Positions 17,553 to 26,095 of a DNA stretch of 64,000 nt are shown here, piece after piece (the stretch's first letter is position 1; every line of letters starts with the position of its first letter). Both the position numbers and the translations under genes were made by a program. The DNA comes from Segatella maculosa DSM 19339 = JCM 15638. Lineage in GTDB: Bacteria > Bacteroidota > Bacteroidia > Bacteroidales > Bacteroidaceae. The stretch is from NCBI RefSeq assembly GCF_000382385.1, contig NZ_KB908325.1, positions 1-64,000 on the forward strand, given 5' to 3'. The notes beneath the pieces are model-generated. The model was not told the DNA's origin, did not search any database, and worked only from the letters and a program-made list of their open reading frames with translations.

Positions 17553-18716
17553 TCAAGGCCGTTGATACGCACCCATGAAACAAATGGCACCAAAACGATT
17601 GGTCACTACATAGAGAAACGGATGGTTGCAAAGCACAAAACGTTTCTTCAATTCCTTCTTCTTAGGTTGTTCAGTGGCACTAAGCACAGCGACTTCCACC
17701 GTAGTTTGGGCCTCAGCATGGGTGCGCTGCTCATTGAAATCAATCCGAACTTCCTGCTTGACACCATCAACATAGGCCCGTTCTGCCACCATATTGGAGA
17801 GGTTGGCAAGCTTCATATCAAAAGCATCTTGCACGCCTAACTGCCTCAGAACGCCTTTCATGTCATTTTCTTTGGCTGCACTGAACTTCGGAAACCATAG
17901 GCTCACGTCGGCCAACTCCATTTGTTTCGCAGCCTGTCGCCATGCCGTAGCATTCAAATTCGGCACAATCTGCCCCAATTTCTTCCCCATCTTAGGCAGC
18001 AATACATAGAGATTGAAGTTGCCTTTATACGGAATCTTAACCAACTGATAATCTTCTGTTTCCATATAATTGAGGTCGAATTGGCCCTTCATCAGCGGCA
18101 CTTTGGTTGCCTTTCCCTGTTCGGTCGTGAACGTATGAGGCTGCGTTTCCATTGGTTCGAACTCCTCTTTCCAAGCCCCATCAAATGTCAATATATTGCT
18201 AAGAATGAGCTTTTGAGTCTCTTTTCCCGCTTCAATCGTTGCAAAATAACTTTGTATCATGCGCTCTTCAAAGGCAGACAGCAACGCAACATCGGCCCCG
18301 ACCACGAGCTTGTTGGCGCTTGTCAGCGTGGCAACCTCGTCATCAGGGCTTTCAGAATGGCTTTTCACCGTAGCTGCATCGGCCAACAACATCTTACGGC
18401 ATAGACTGTCTGCCAGTCCTTCTCGGCCCAAAACACGACTGATTTGCTGTTGTGTCATGCCCTCGGCACCTGCATTCAGCATATTCAAAGCATAGCAAAG
18501 ACCGAGCGGAGAAACCAAGAAGTTCTCTTGATTACGGTGCATTTCGTGGAGCAATTGAAAGGCCACACCATTCACCATACTGTCAATTTGGGTGCATTCC
18601 GTGCCGTTTGCCTTGAACAAACCATACTTCCCGGCTGCCTCTTCCTGCAATGTCGGTGCCTTACATGCCACAAAAAGCACAGCCAAAGACCCTATATACC
18701 ACTTTGTTTTCATCAT
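17553..18716 (-). CDS. Serpin-family protease inhibitor, lipoprotein
   Basis: A 387-residue serpin anchored as a lipoprotein: the signal LAVLFVAC has its lipobox Cys at residue 18. Serpin landmarks include NFLVSPLGLCYALNMLNAGA (helix B/shutter), TSANKLVVGA, LILSNILTFDGAWKEEFEP, the ALLPK-like YVLLPKMG, YVDGVKQEVRIDFNEQ and the C-terminal FVLCNHPFLYVVTNRFGAICFMG. The reactive-loop hinge EQRTHAEAQTTVEV keeps Thr at P14 and small residues but has Arg where inhibitory serpins usually have Gly at P15. Inhibition of host or competitor serine or cysteine proteases at the cell surface is likely, the target being unknown. It heads a two-gene operon with the TonB-domain protein. Confidence 0.92.
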   Translation of the reverse strand: MMKTKWYIGSLAVLFVACKAPTLQEEAAGKYGLFKANGTECTQIDSMVNGVAFQLLHEMHRNQENFLVSPLGLCYALNMLNAGAEGMTQQQISRVLGREGLADSLCRKMLLADAATVKSHSESPDDEVATLTSANKLVVGADVALLSAFEERMIQSYFATIEAGKETQKLILSNILTFDGAWKEEFEPMETQPHTFTTEQGKATKVPLMKGQFDLNYMETEDYQLVKIPYKGNFNLYVLLPKMGKKLGQIVPNLNATAWRQAAKQMELADVSLWFPKFSAAKENDMKGVLRQLGVQDAFDMKLANLSNMVAERAYVDGVKQEVRIDFNEQRTHAEAQTTVEVAVLSATEQPKKKELKKRFVLCNHPFLYVVTNRFGAICFMGAYQRP

Positions 18717-18781
18717 GCGTCGATAAGATTTTTATTTGAAAAATGTAAAAACTGTCGTTGTCTTAATCATGTTCTTCTTTG

Positions 18782-18816
18782 CAAAGATAAAGCTTTTTTG
18801 TGCAGATTGGTTCAAA
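18782..18816 (-). promoter_or_regulatory. Promoter of the serpin operon
   Basis: TATCTTTG on the minus strand (18782-18789) with TTTG at 18813-18816, spacing 23, slightly long. The leader would be about 60 bases. Confidence 0.55.
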
Positions 18817-18829
18817 TGATGCCCTAAAT

Positions 18830-19414
18830 TTGAAACTCATCTCTGATTTTAAAAAGAAAGGGGAAGCCTAAACTTGCAGACTTCCTATGGCGTATAAAAG
18901 TGCAAACTTAGTGCTCTTTCGGTTTTTAGAGCCTGAAACAGGGCCTCTCTTTTGTCAATTTTTACTCCCTATTTTTAACACTTCGAGAGGTGATGAAATA
19001 GAAATAAGGAGACCCTAAAACGGACTTTCCTGCAATGGTTTTATGCTATTGAGGGTCGTTTTCCATCACTTTCCGACGCAACATGCCCCATATTTGCATG
19101 CAAAATGAGCCTTATCGCACATCAAAATAAGCCATGTGATGACCATAAGCCACCCACTTTTCACTCAAAAACCTATCATCTTTCAACACAGAATGCCGCA
19201 AAAAGGCACCTATCTTCATCTATCTTTCATAACTATTTGGCAAACAATAATTTACAAACTACGCTCAAAACACACGTATTTCCCCCAAAAGATTTTGAAT
19301 TTTGAATAACGCAAGCACGCAAAGGCATTTGTAAAAGAAAATCGGAGAGCCCGAACCGTGAGTCAATAAAAATTTAATGGGGAAGAATAAGCTGACAAAA
19401 ACTATTGCTAAATA
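18830..19414. other. Gene-free stretch between serpin and toxin-antitoxin genes
   Basis: No gene is supported. It contains a bulged hairpin (AGAGCCTGAAACAGGGCCTCT at about 18926-18946), an inverted repeat GACCCT/AGGGTC (about 19010-19056), and a 12-base perfect palindrome TTTGCATGCAAA (19093-19104). The style resembles a non-coding mobile or repeat element, but only one copy is in the window. Confidence 0.4.
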
Positions 19415-19446
19415 TTTGCTTTGTCGGCAAAAATGCACTATCTTTG
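19415..19446 (+). promoter_or_regulatory. Promoter of the toxin-antitoxin pair
   Basis: TTTG at 19415-19418 and TATCTTTG at 19439-19446, spacing exactly 20. The first gene starts 22 bases after the -7 box. Confidence 0.7.
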
Positions 19447-19467
19447 CCTTGGAAACAAATAAAAACG

Positions 19468-19695
19468 ATGATGGAGAAACAAATCGGATTAAACCCCACA
19501 CAGTTGTATCTGCTGAAGCTGTTTGCCCAAAATGGATCAGAAAAAAGCCTGAATGAACTGAAAAAAGTGCTGGTGGAATACTACCAAAAGAAATTAAACA
19601 AGAAACTTAATGACCTTTGGAATGACGGAGTAATAACTCCTGAGAAGTTGGAAGAAATCAAACACATGCATCTCAGGACTCATACCAGCAATTGA
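19468..19695 (+). CDS. Putative antitoxin of a PIN-domain toxin system
   Basis: A 75-residue, mainly helical, charged protein (NPTQLYLLKLFAQNGSEKS, then LKKVLVEYYQKKLNKKLNDLW and GVITPEKLEEIKHMH). It has no recognised DNA-binding fold by eye, but its size, position directly before a PIN gene and one-base TGATG overlap are those of type II antitoxins. The start is the first of two ATGs (19468, 19471) after the promoter. An upstream extension would lie inside the promoter. Likely role: bind and neutralise the PIN nuclease and repress the shared promoter. Confidence 0.7.
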   Translation: MMEKQIGLNPTQLYLLKLFAQNGSEKSLNELKKVLVEYYQKKLNKKLNDLWNDGVITPEKLEEIKHMHLRTHTSN

Positions 19696-20123
19696 TGGAA
19701 CATATTGTTCTTGACACAAATTGCCTTATACTCTGTCTTCCAGAGAAGAGTGCCTACCATAAGGTGTGGCTATCTTTCCTGAAAGGAACGTATAAGTTAT
19801 GCGTATCCAATGAGATTATGGAGGAGTATGCCGAAATCGTCGGCAGGTTTTGGGGTAAGGACATTGCTGATTATGTAATGAAAGTCATTATCGGAAGCAG
19901 CAATACACATTTCTTTACGCCTTATTTCAAGTTCGGCCTCATTACAACTGATCCTGACGACAATAAGTTCGTAGACTGTGCCATTGCTGCGAACGCCCAT
20001 TTCATCGTAACAGAAGACAAACATTTTGAGGTTTTGAAAGAAATAGACTTTCCACAAGTAGACGTAATAGGCATTGATGCCTTTGTCGAACAACTCAATA
20101 AGCTTCCCACAGCGTCCAAATAA
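19695..20123 (+). CDS. PIN-domain ribonuclease, VapC-like toxin
   Basis: A 142-residue PIN-domain protein of the COG1569/PIN_3 type. The acidic cluster for metal-dependent RNA cleavage is visible: Asp7 in VLDTN, Glu residues in SNEIMEEYAEI (about 39-46), and the DPDDNKFVDCAIAANAHFIV block with the conserved Asp residues near 100-107, followed by TEDKHF. Start at ATG 19695, overlapping the antitoxin stop by one base; a TTG three bases earlier is less likely. It probably cleaves tRNA or mRNA when released from the antitoxin. It is convergent with the efflux operon. Confidence 0.88.
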   Translation: MEHIVLDTNCLILCLPEKSAYHKVWLSFLKGTYKLCVSNEIMEEYAEIVGRFWGKDIADYVMKVIIGSSNTHFFTPYFKFGLITTDPDDNKFVDCAIAANAHFIVTEDKHFEVLKEIDFPQVDVIGIDAFVEQLNKLPTASK

Positions 20124-20140
20124 GCCCATACAAGTAGTCA

Positions 20141-20170
20141 CTCACTCCCTTTGGAAGGGTCGGGTTGAGC
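20141..20170. repeat. Family C repeat between convergent operons
   Basis: CTCACTCCCTTTGGAAGGGT plus CGGGTTGAG, a degenerate copy of the GGGAGGG hairpin repeat. It lies between the PIN gene and the end of the efflux operon. Confidence 0.6.
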
Positions 20171-20173
20171 GTC

Positions 20174-21265
20174 CTACTCATTCTTCCTGTAACTCAAAAT
20201 AGCCCAAGTGTCGAAGAACAGGGCAAAGACCGAAAGACCAAGCAGTTGGGGAAGAATGCTTTGGAAATCGCCCCCACGCACGAAGACCGTGCGAATGCCT
20301 TCAATGAAATAGGAAACAGGGTTGACGAAAGTGGTCAGATAGGCCCACCAGGGCATAGAACGTACGGGCGTGAACAGGCCGCTCATAAGCATCAACACTA
20401 CCAAGAAAAACCACAAAACGAACATAGCTTGCTGCATGGTTTGGTTGTAATTGGAGATAACTAAGCCGAAACCACTGAAACAAAAGGCCAAAAGCAGTGC
20501 CAAAAGATAGACCCATCCAAGGCTTCCCACACATGTAATGCCATACACAAGCCATGCAAGCACGAAGCAAATCGTCATCACTATCAATCCAAGAAACCAA
20601 TAAGGAATGAGTTTAGCCATGATAAACGAGAACTTACCCACAGGTGTTACGTTGATGGCCTCAATGGTTCCGGTCTCCTTTTCGGCCACGATATTGAGTG
20701 CAGGTAGGGCACCACAAACCATCATCAACAAGATGCCCATAAGCGCAGGCACCATGAACAGTTTGCTGTCAAGGTGCTTGTTGTAGAGATACAAGGTGGA
20801 AACGCGGTCGGTCAACGTAGAAAACAGAGCGTCAGCCGATAAATGCTCGGTCACAATACGGTTCATATAAGCGGCCCCCATAGCCCCTTTCGTCCCGTTG
20901 ACTGCATTCACAGCCACGAGAATTTGAGGCTGTTTGCCTTGCATTCTGTCGCGTTCAAAATGGTCAGGAAGCTCGACAATGACATCTGCTTCAGACTGTT
21001 CGATGTCGTTCAAAGCGTCACTATATGATGCTTTCTCACCCTTGAAAACGAAGTAATGACTTGCTTCAATGCGATGAACCAATTGCTGTGAAAGTGTAGA
21101 ACGGTCGTTATCGACAACCACAACCGCGATATTCTTCACCTCCATATTCATCACCCAAGGCATCACACACATGATGAAAACGGGGTAAATCAGTACCAAC
21201 ACCTTGAGAAAAGGATTGCGCTTCATCTGCAACAACTCCTTATATATGAGATAATGTAAGCGCAT
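20174..21265 (-). CDS. ABC-2 type efflux permease (second permease)
   Basis: A 363-residue ABC-2 membrane protein with one N-terminal helix (about 25-42), a large periplasmic part (about 45-175) and five C-terminal helices (about 178-355). The segment VAEKETGTIEAINVTPVGKFSFIMAKLIPYW is the diagnostic ABC-2 motif (EKETGT.E...TP). It is the YbhR/YhhJ type, which pairs with a similar permease and a double ATPase for export of drugs, cations or bile compounds. It is the last gene of the operon, one base after the sister permease. Confidence 0.9.
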   Translation of the reverse strand: MRLHYLIYKELLQMKRNPFLKVLVLIYPVFIMCVMPWVMNMEVKNIAVVVVDNDRSTLSQQLVHRIEASHYFVFKGEKASYSDALNDIEQSEADVIVELPDHFERDRMQGKQPQILVAVNAVNGTKGAMGAAYMNRIVTEHLSADALFSTLTDRVSTLYLYNKHLDSKLFMVPALMGILLMMVCGALPALNIVAEKETGTIEAINVTPVGKFSFIMAKLIPYWFLGLIVMTICFVLAWLVYGITCVGSLGWVYLLALLLAFCFSGFGLVISNYNQTMQQAMFVLWFFLVVLMLMSGLFTPVRSMPWWAYLTTFVNPVSYFIEGIRTVFVRGGDFQSILPQLLGLSVFALFFDTWAILSYRKNE

Positions 21266-21266
21266 T

Positions 21267-22349
21267 TTATTCCAATCTTTTGTTAAACTTCAACAGAGCC
21301 GCTGTCAAGAAGACTACCGTCATGGCTGAAAGTATGATAACTTCTTGCGCAATATGACGGAAACCTACGCCCATAATGAGTAGCTTGCGCATGGCGGAAA
21401 TGAAATAACGAGGGGGCATCAAGGCCGAGACCCACTGCAAAACAGAAGGCATGCTTTCGATAGGGAACATCATACCGCTTAGCAAACTGGTCGGCATAAG
21501 CAGCATGATTGCTGATGCTAAAAGGGCAACCATCTGCGTCTTTGCTACCGTACTGATGAGTAAACCCAACGATAATCCCAAGAGAATATAAATGGCTGAG
21601 ACCAATAAAATGAGCCAAACACTGCCAGCAATCGGCACGTTCAACACATAACGCGACATGAGAAGGATACTCAACAGCACGGCAAATGCTAATACAAGAT
21701 AGGGCACTGCTTTCGACAAAATGATAAGTAATGGGCGCACAGGAGACACCAACAAGACTTCCATTGTACCCCGTTCTTTCTCACGAACAATGCTGATACT
21801 CGTCATCATTGCACAGATTAACATGAGCAACATGCCCATGATTCCGGGCACAAAGTTGTAGGAACTCCTCATTTGGGGATTGTAAAGCATTTTTAAGGAG
21901 ACACTATTTGGTACTTCAATCCGCATGATATTCATCAGCTGAGTACCCATGATTTGCGAAGCATAATTGCTGTATTGCTGTGCCATATTGGGGTCGGCAC
22001 CATCTATAATGAGCTGCACTCCACCATGTTTAGTGGCAAAATCGGGGCTGAAAACCACAGCCATATCGGCCTTTTGATTGCGAATGAGACGTTCAGCTTC
22101 AGCGGGTGTGTGAACCCAAACCGTCACATTGAAGTATTCAGACTGGTCGATTGCCTCGACAATACGCTGCGTCTGGTGATCGAGTTGTGAGGCAACGACC
22201 ACCGTACGCACATTGCGTACATCGGTAGAAATGGCGAAACCGAAGAGCAACATCTGCACGACAGGCATGCCAAAGAGTATCAACATCGTACGCACATCAC
22301 GTGTGATATGCTTAGTTTCCTTGATGATAAATGACCAAAACTCTTTCAT
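21267..22349 (-). CDS. ABC-2 type efflux permease (first permease)
   Basis: A 360-residue ABC-2 permease similar in layout to the downstream one: N-terminal helix (about 25-42), periplasmic domain, then SIVREKERGTMEVLLVSPVR and five helices ending near residue 350. It corresponds to the YbhS type. The two permeases probably form the heterodimeric channel served by the fused ATPase encoded two bases upstream. Confidence 0.9.
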   Translation of the reverse strand: MKEFWSFIIKETKHITRDVRTMLILFGMPVVQMLLFGFAISTDVRNVRTVVVASQLDHQTQRIVEAIDQSEYFNVTVWVHTPAEAERLIRNQKADMAVVFSPDFATKHGGVQLIIDGADPNMAQQYSNYASQIMGTQLMNIMRIEVPNSVSLKMLYNPQMRSSYNFVPGIMGMLLMLICAMMTSISIVREKERGTMEVLLVSPVRPLLIILSKAVPYLVLAFAVLLSILLMSRYVLNVPIAGSVWLILLVSAIYILLGLSLGLLISTVAKTQMVALLASAIMLLMPTSLLSGMMFPIESMPSVLQWVSALMPPRYFISAMRKLLIMGVGFRHIAQEVIILSAMTVVFLTAALLKFNKRLE

Positions 22350-22351
22350 GT

Positions 22352-23815
22352 CTAATCACTTTGCCGAGTAGATTGGCGTGCTAAAAGCGTGAACACACTG
22401 TTCATATCGGGCTGATTGAAGCGCGTTTTCAATTCATTGGGCGTGCCAATTGCACTGATTTTACCATCTACCATGATGGAGATACGGTCGCAATATTCGG
22501 CTTCATCCATATAATGCGTGGTTACAAAAATCGTTATACCTCGTTGAGCCGCCTCGTAAATCAGCTCCCAAAACTGTCGCCGAGTGGCTGGATCTACACC
22601 ACCAGTTGGCTCATCCAAGAAGACAATATCGGGCTCGTAGAAGATGCTTACCGAGAAAGCAAGTTTCTGTTTCCAGCCTAAAGGGAGCGACGAAACAATG
22701 TCATTGGCATGGTCGGTAAACTGCAAGCGTTGTAGCATTCGGTTGAGTTTAGACTCTATCTCTGCCGATGCCATTCCGTAAATATGGCCGAACAGACGGA
22801 TATTCTCTGCCACCGTGAGGTCTTCATAGAGTGAGAACTTTTGGCTCATATAGCCGATATGTCGCTTGATTTGCTCGTATTCCGTCGACACACTAAAGCC
22901 TGCTACAGTCGCATGTCCACCGGTGGGCTGACTAAGTCCTGTCAGAATGTGCATCGCTGTGGTCTTTCCTGCTCCATTGGCTCCCAAGAATCCGAAGATT
23001 TCTCCACGGTGAACACTGAACGAAATGTCATCAACGGCATGGAAATCCCCAAAGGCTTTCACTAAATGCTGCACTTGAATAACATTTTCTTCGGTCTTTT
23101 CCGATGTACTTTCTTCATGATGTTGAAGTGCAGGAGGATTGAAAACATCTTTGAACTTCTCTAATATCTCATCAGGACTCCCCACTCCTTTCAACCTTCC
23201 TTCATGGAGGAATGCAACACGATTACAGCGCTTCACCTCTTCCATATAGGGTGTTGCGGCAAGGATAGTGATACTTTGACGCAAAGTTTCAAGCATATCC
23301 CAAAACTCTTTACGGCTTACAGGATCTACACCTGTGGTAGGTTCGTCAAGAAAAAGGACGGAAGGACGATGCACCAAAGCGCAACATAACGCCAGCTTTT
23401 GCTTCATTCCGCCCGACAAAGCGCCTGCCTTTCGTGTTTTAAACCGTTCGATCTGCGAATAGATAGGGGCTATCAAGGCATATCCTTCTGCCACGGTTGT
23501 AGAGAAAAGTGTGGCAAAAAACTGCAGATTTTCTTCTACTGTGAGATCCTGATAAAGTGAGAACCGACCGGGCATATAGCCAACTCGCCGGCGAATAGCC
23601 TTCATTCCCGTCACCACATCAAAGCCATCAACGGTGGCACTTCCTTCATCCGCCAACAGCAAAGTGGTCAGAATGCGGAACAGTGTAGTCTTCCCTGCTC
23701 CGTCAGGTCCGATGAGTCCGAAGATTTCTCCACGATTTACATCGAATGAAACGTCTTGTAAAGCCTGCACTTCATAGCGTTTAGACAGGTGACTAACGGA
23801 AATTGACTTCTCCAT
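22352..23815 (-). CDS. Fused double ABC ATPase of an efflux system (YbhF type)
   Basis: A 487-residue protein with two ATP-binding cassettes in tandem. The first has Walker A GPDGAGKTT, signature LSGGMKQKLAL and Walker B SVLFLDEPTTGVDP; the second, starting near residue 235, has GANGAGKTT, a weak signature SLPLGWKQKLAF and Walker B DIVFLDEPTGGVDP, with H-loops in both. It powers the ABC-2 permease pair. The start MEKSISVSHL (23815) is preferred; it overlaps the membrane-fusion gene by 23 bases, indicating translational coupling. Confidence 0.93.
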   Translation of the reverse strand: MEKSISVSHLSKRYEVQALQDVSFDVNRGEIFGLIGPDGAGKTTLFRILTTLLLADEGSATVDGFDVVTGMKAIRRRVGYMPGRFSLYQDLTVEENLQFFATLFSTTVAEGYALIAPIYSQIERFKTRKAGALSGGMKQKLALCCALVHRPSVLFLDEPTTGVDPVSRKEFWDMLETLRQSITILAATPYMEEVKRCNRVAFLHEGRLKGVGSPDEILEKFKDVFNPPALQHHEESTSEKTEENVIQVQHLVKAFGDFHAVDDISFSVHRGEIFGFLGANGAGKTTAMHILTGLSQPTGGHATVAGFSVSTEYEQIKRHIGYMSQKFSLYEDLTVAENIRLFGHIYGMASAEIESKLNRMLQRLQFTDHANDIVSSLPLGWKQKLAFSVSIFYEPDIVFLDEPTGGVDPATRRQFWELIYEAAQRGITIFVTTHYMDEAEYCDRISIMVDGKISAIGTPNELKTRFNQPDMNSVFTLLARQSTRQSD

Positions 23816-24677
23816 ACATACCGATTTTAATCTTCCCGTCATTCTTTACAGCTACCTTCATGGCATAAACCAAGTCGGCACGCTCATCATCCGTGAGAAT
23901 TGTCTTGGGCGTAAACTCACTCTTGGAGGCTATCCATGCGATTATACCCGGGTAGCTTCGCTTCTCATTGCCATAGTCTGCAAAGACCGTTACTCGCTGT
24001 CCTAAACGCACTTGTTGCAATTGTCGGCTCGTGATATAGGCACGCAAGAAGAGCCGTTCTGTGTCGGCCACCTTGAAAAGCGGTTTTCCTATAACAGCGA
24101 ACTCACCGGGTTCAGCATACTTCTCCAATACAAAGCCACTGATAGGTGAGACGATATGGCACTTACGCAGCTGGTCTACGACTTGCAATTTCTCTACATC
24201 TGCCGTCCCCATTTGGGCTGTCAAGCTACGCGTAGAGGTTCCCAATGTCGCACTTTGTGCCGCTAATTGGCGCTGCAACACAAGCAGTTGGCTACGCGAA
24301 TCGTCTAAGATTTTGCGGTTAGCTGCCCCATCTTTCACGAGTTGGGTATAGCGGTCGACCTCTTGTTGTGCCTTGGCAACCTGCTGACGTAAGGCTGCAA
24401 TCTGTGTAGCTGTATTCGGTTTCTGTGCCTGATAGACCATTCTGACGGCACCGATTTGTCGGGCTTTCAGGTAGAGCGGCACGGTATCGATGCACCCAAC
24501 CTCTGCTCCTGCCATGACTTTTCCGCCTTCCTGTACGTCAAAGCGTAACAATTTACCTGTCTGTTCGGCCGAAACGGTCACCTCAGTAGCCTCGAATGTG
24601 CCCGTTGCGTCGAATGTGTTATCTTTATCGCCACATGCCACCAAGAGCAAGGCTGCAAACAAAATGTTCTTTTTCAT
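23793..24677 (-). CDS. HlyD-family periplasmic adaptor, lipoprotein
   Basis: A 294-residue membrane-fusion protein. The lipobox LLLVACGDKD (Cys at residue 15) makes it a lipoprotein. It then has a barrel-sandwich half (TVSAEQTGKLLRFDVQEGG), a long coiled-coil hairpin (about 70-160, QIAALRQQVAKAQQEVDRYT), the second half (CHIVSPISGFVLEKYAEPGE) and a beta-barrel end. It links the inner-membrane ABC pump to the TolC protein encoded just upstream. The start is at MKKNILFAALL because the longer frame overlaps the TolC gene without any signal sequence. Confidence 0.92.
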   Translation of the reverse strand: MKKNILFAALLLVACGDKDNTFDATGTFEATEVTVSAEQTGKLLRFDVQEGGKVMAGAEVGCIDTVPLYLKARQIGAVRMVYQAQKPNTATQIAALRQQVAKAQQEVDRYTQLVKDGAANRKILDDSRSQLLVLQRQLAAQSATLGTSTRSLTAQMGTADVEKLQVVDQLRKCHIVSPISGFVLEKYAEPGEFAVIGKPLFKVADTERLFLRAYITSRQLQQVRLGQRVTVFADYGNEKRSYPGIIAWIASKSEFTPKTILTDDERADLVYAMKVAVKNDGKIKIGMYGEVNFR

Positions 24678-24696
24678 AACAGATTGTATTTTATGA

Positions 24697-25938
24697 TTAT
24701 TGATTGATGTTCGTTCGGAGGGCATACAGTGCCTCTATTAACCGGATTTCGTGCATTGAACGCTGCTGGCGTGCCTTTGAAACCGCATTGATATCGCGTA
24801 GCATTTCATTGACGCTCTCCGTGCCCAGACGTACTTTCTTCTCGCTTTTGTCGCGGATTTGCTCACGAAGTCTGACGATTTCATCGTCGTGGACAAGCTG
24901 TTTCTTCAGCATGGCGATGTTGCCTTCGGTGCTTTCCACCTCTAAACCGTTATTGAAAAGAAAGGTGGCACGCTCGGATTCCACCTGCTGTCGCTCTACA
25001 TCAAGCCTGCGAAGGTCGTTCTTCCGCGTGTAGAGTGCGCCGATATTCCAACTGAATGTGATACCACCGGCCAGCATTCCATTCTTCATCAAATCGGTTA
25101 CTTTCGTGTGATATGCGCCCATTCCAAAAGCTTTCAGCGTGGGCATGAGACGTGAATCGAGCTGTTTGCGTTGCGCATTCAATAGCCCTTCACGCGCTTG
25201 ATAATAGGAAAGCTCTGGCCGAAGCACCTCCCTTGACGACGTTTCCAAGGCAGTGGGCATCTCCAACCGGGTGTCATTACCTAACGATTGACCAACGAAC
25301 AGCCCCAACATCTTCAGATATGAAAGTCTTGAAGCCTGCTGCGTGTCGAGCAACTGTAAGGCATTCTCCTGCTCAACTGCCACGACATCGACATCACTTT
25401 GGTTGGCAACACCCGCTTTTAGCATAGCTTCTACGGTCTTACGGCTTAGAGTTAAGTCCTCTTGCAACAAGCGTGTGTGCTTGATTTGCGCATCCAATAA
25501 CAAGATACCGAAGTAGAGTTGTTCCACCCGGCGGTTCAAATCATAGAGCGAAACGGCTAACTGTCGATGCTGAACTTCGGCCTGTGCCCGCACCATCTGG
25601 CGCTGTGTACGGGTCTGACCACCGTCATAGAGGTTCTGATTGAGCATCACCATGCCCGAAGCCATCGTATTCTTGGTGTCTATTCCCAGCTGTTTCATCG
25701 GCCCGCTTACGTCCAACAAATCTGTAAATGCAATGCCACTGACCGACACAGCAACTTGAGGAAGCCACGACTTCGCAGCATTCTCAAGCGTAAAATCACG
25801 TGTGAGTTCGATTAAACGATACTGGCTCACGGCGGGATAATTGGCTTCAGCCCGCTGTTTACAAGCCTCCAACGTGAGCGATTGTGCCCACAACTGCAAG
25901 GGAAGAACGCAACAGCATATCAATAATTTCTTTTTCAT
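24697..25938 (-). CDS. TolC-family outer-membrane efflux channel
   Basis: A 413-residue outer-membrane efflux protein: signal peptide MKKKLLICCCVLPLQLWA, then LTLEACKQRAEANYPAVSQY and two repeated helical hairpin units (e.g. NLYDGGQTRTQRQMVRAQAE and VRLGTESVNEMLRDINAVSK). It forms the trimeric exit duct of the five-gene efflux system and is its first gene. The start at 25938 is chosen for its signal peptide; a longer frame would cross the promoter. An 18-base palindrome precedes the promoter's -7 box. Confidence 0.92.
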   Translation of the reverse strand: MKKKLLICCCVLPLQLWAQSLTLEACKQRAEANYPAVSQYRLIELTRDFTLENAAKSWLPQVAVSVSGIAFTDLLDVSGPMKQLGIDTKNTMASGMVMLNQNLYDGGQTRTQRQMVRAQAEVQHRQLAVSLYDLNRRVEQLYFGILLLDAQIKHTRLLQEDLTLSRKTVEAMLKAGVANQSDVDVVAVEQENALQLLDTQQASRLSYLKMLGLFVGQSLGNDTRLEMPTALETSSREVLRPELSYYQAREGLLNAQRKQLDSRLMPTLKAFGMGAYHTKVTDLMKNGMLAGGITFSWNIGALYTRKNDLRRLDVERQQVESERATFLFNNGLEVESTEGNIAMLKKQLVHDDEIVRLREQIRDKSEKKVRLGTESVNEMLRDINAVSKARQQRSMHEIRLIEALYALRTNINQ

Positions 25939-25959
25939 TGTTCTGTCATTTAGTTGCTG

Positions 25960-25991
25960 CAAAGATAGGACAAAATACATCATGATGTATT
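25960..25991 (-). promoter_or_regulatory. Efflux operon promoter with 18-bp palindromic operator
   Basis: TATCTTTG on the minus strand at 25960-25967. Immediately upstream, 25974-25991 is the perfect palindrome AATACATCATGATGTATT, lying between the -7 and the expected -33 position. No good -33 TTG is present. The placement suits a dimeric repressor or an activator that replaces the -33 contact. Confidence 0.65.
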
Positions 25992-26063
25992 ATCCTTTTA
26001 TAGTGAATAATGTTCTTTTCGTAAGATTCGAGGCAAAAAAGCGCTCTAAAAAGCAAAAATCAT

Positions 26064-26071
26064 TATCTTTG
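26064..26071 (+). promoter_or_regulatory. -7 box of the AraC-regulator promoter
   Basis: TATCTTTG, 24 bases ahead of the regulator start; no convincing -33 element is seen. Confidence 0.45.
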
Positions 26072-26095
26072 CATCATATTTCAACCCAAAAAGAG

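Noticed and set aside
19105-19305. 66-codon frame in the gene-free block
   Set aside because: It has no ribosome site, biased composition and no promoter in the right place.
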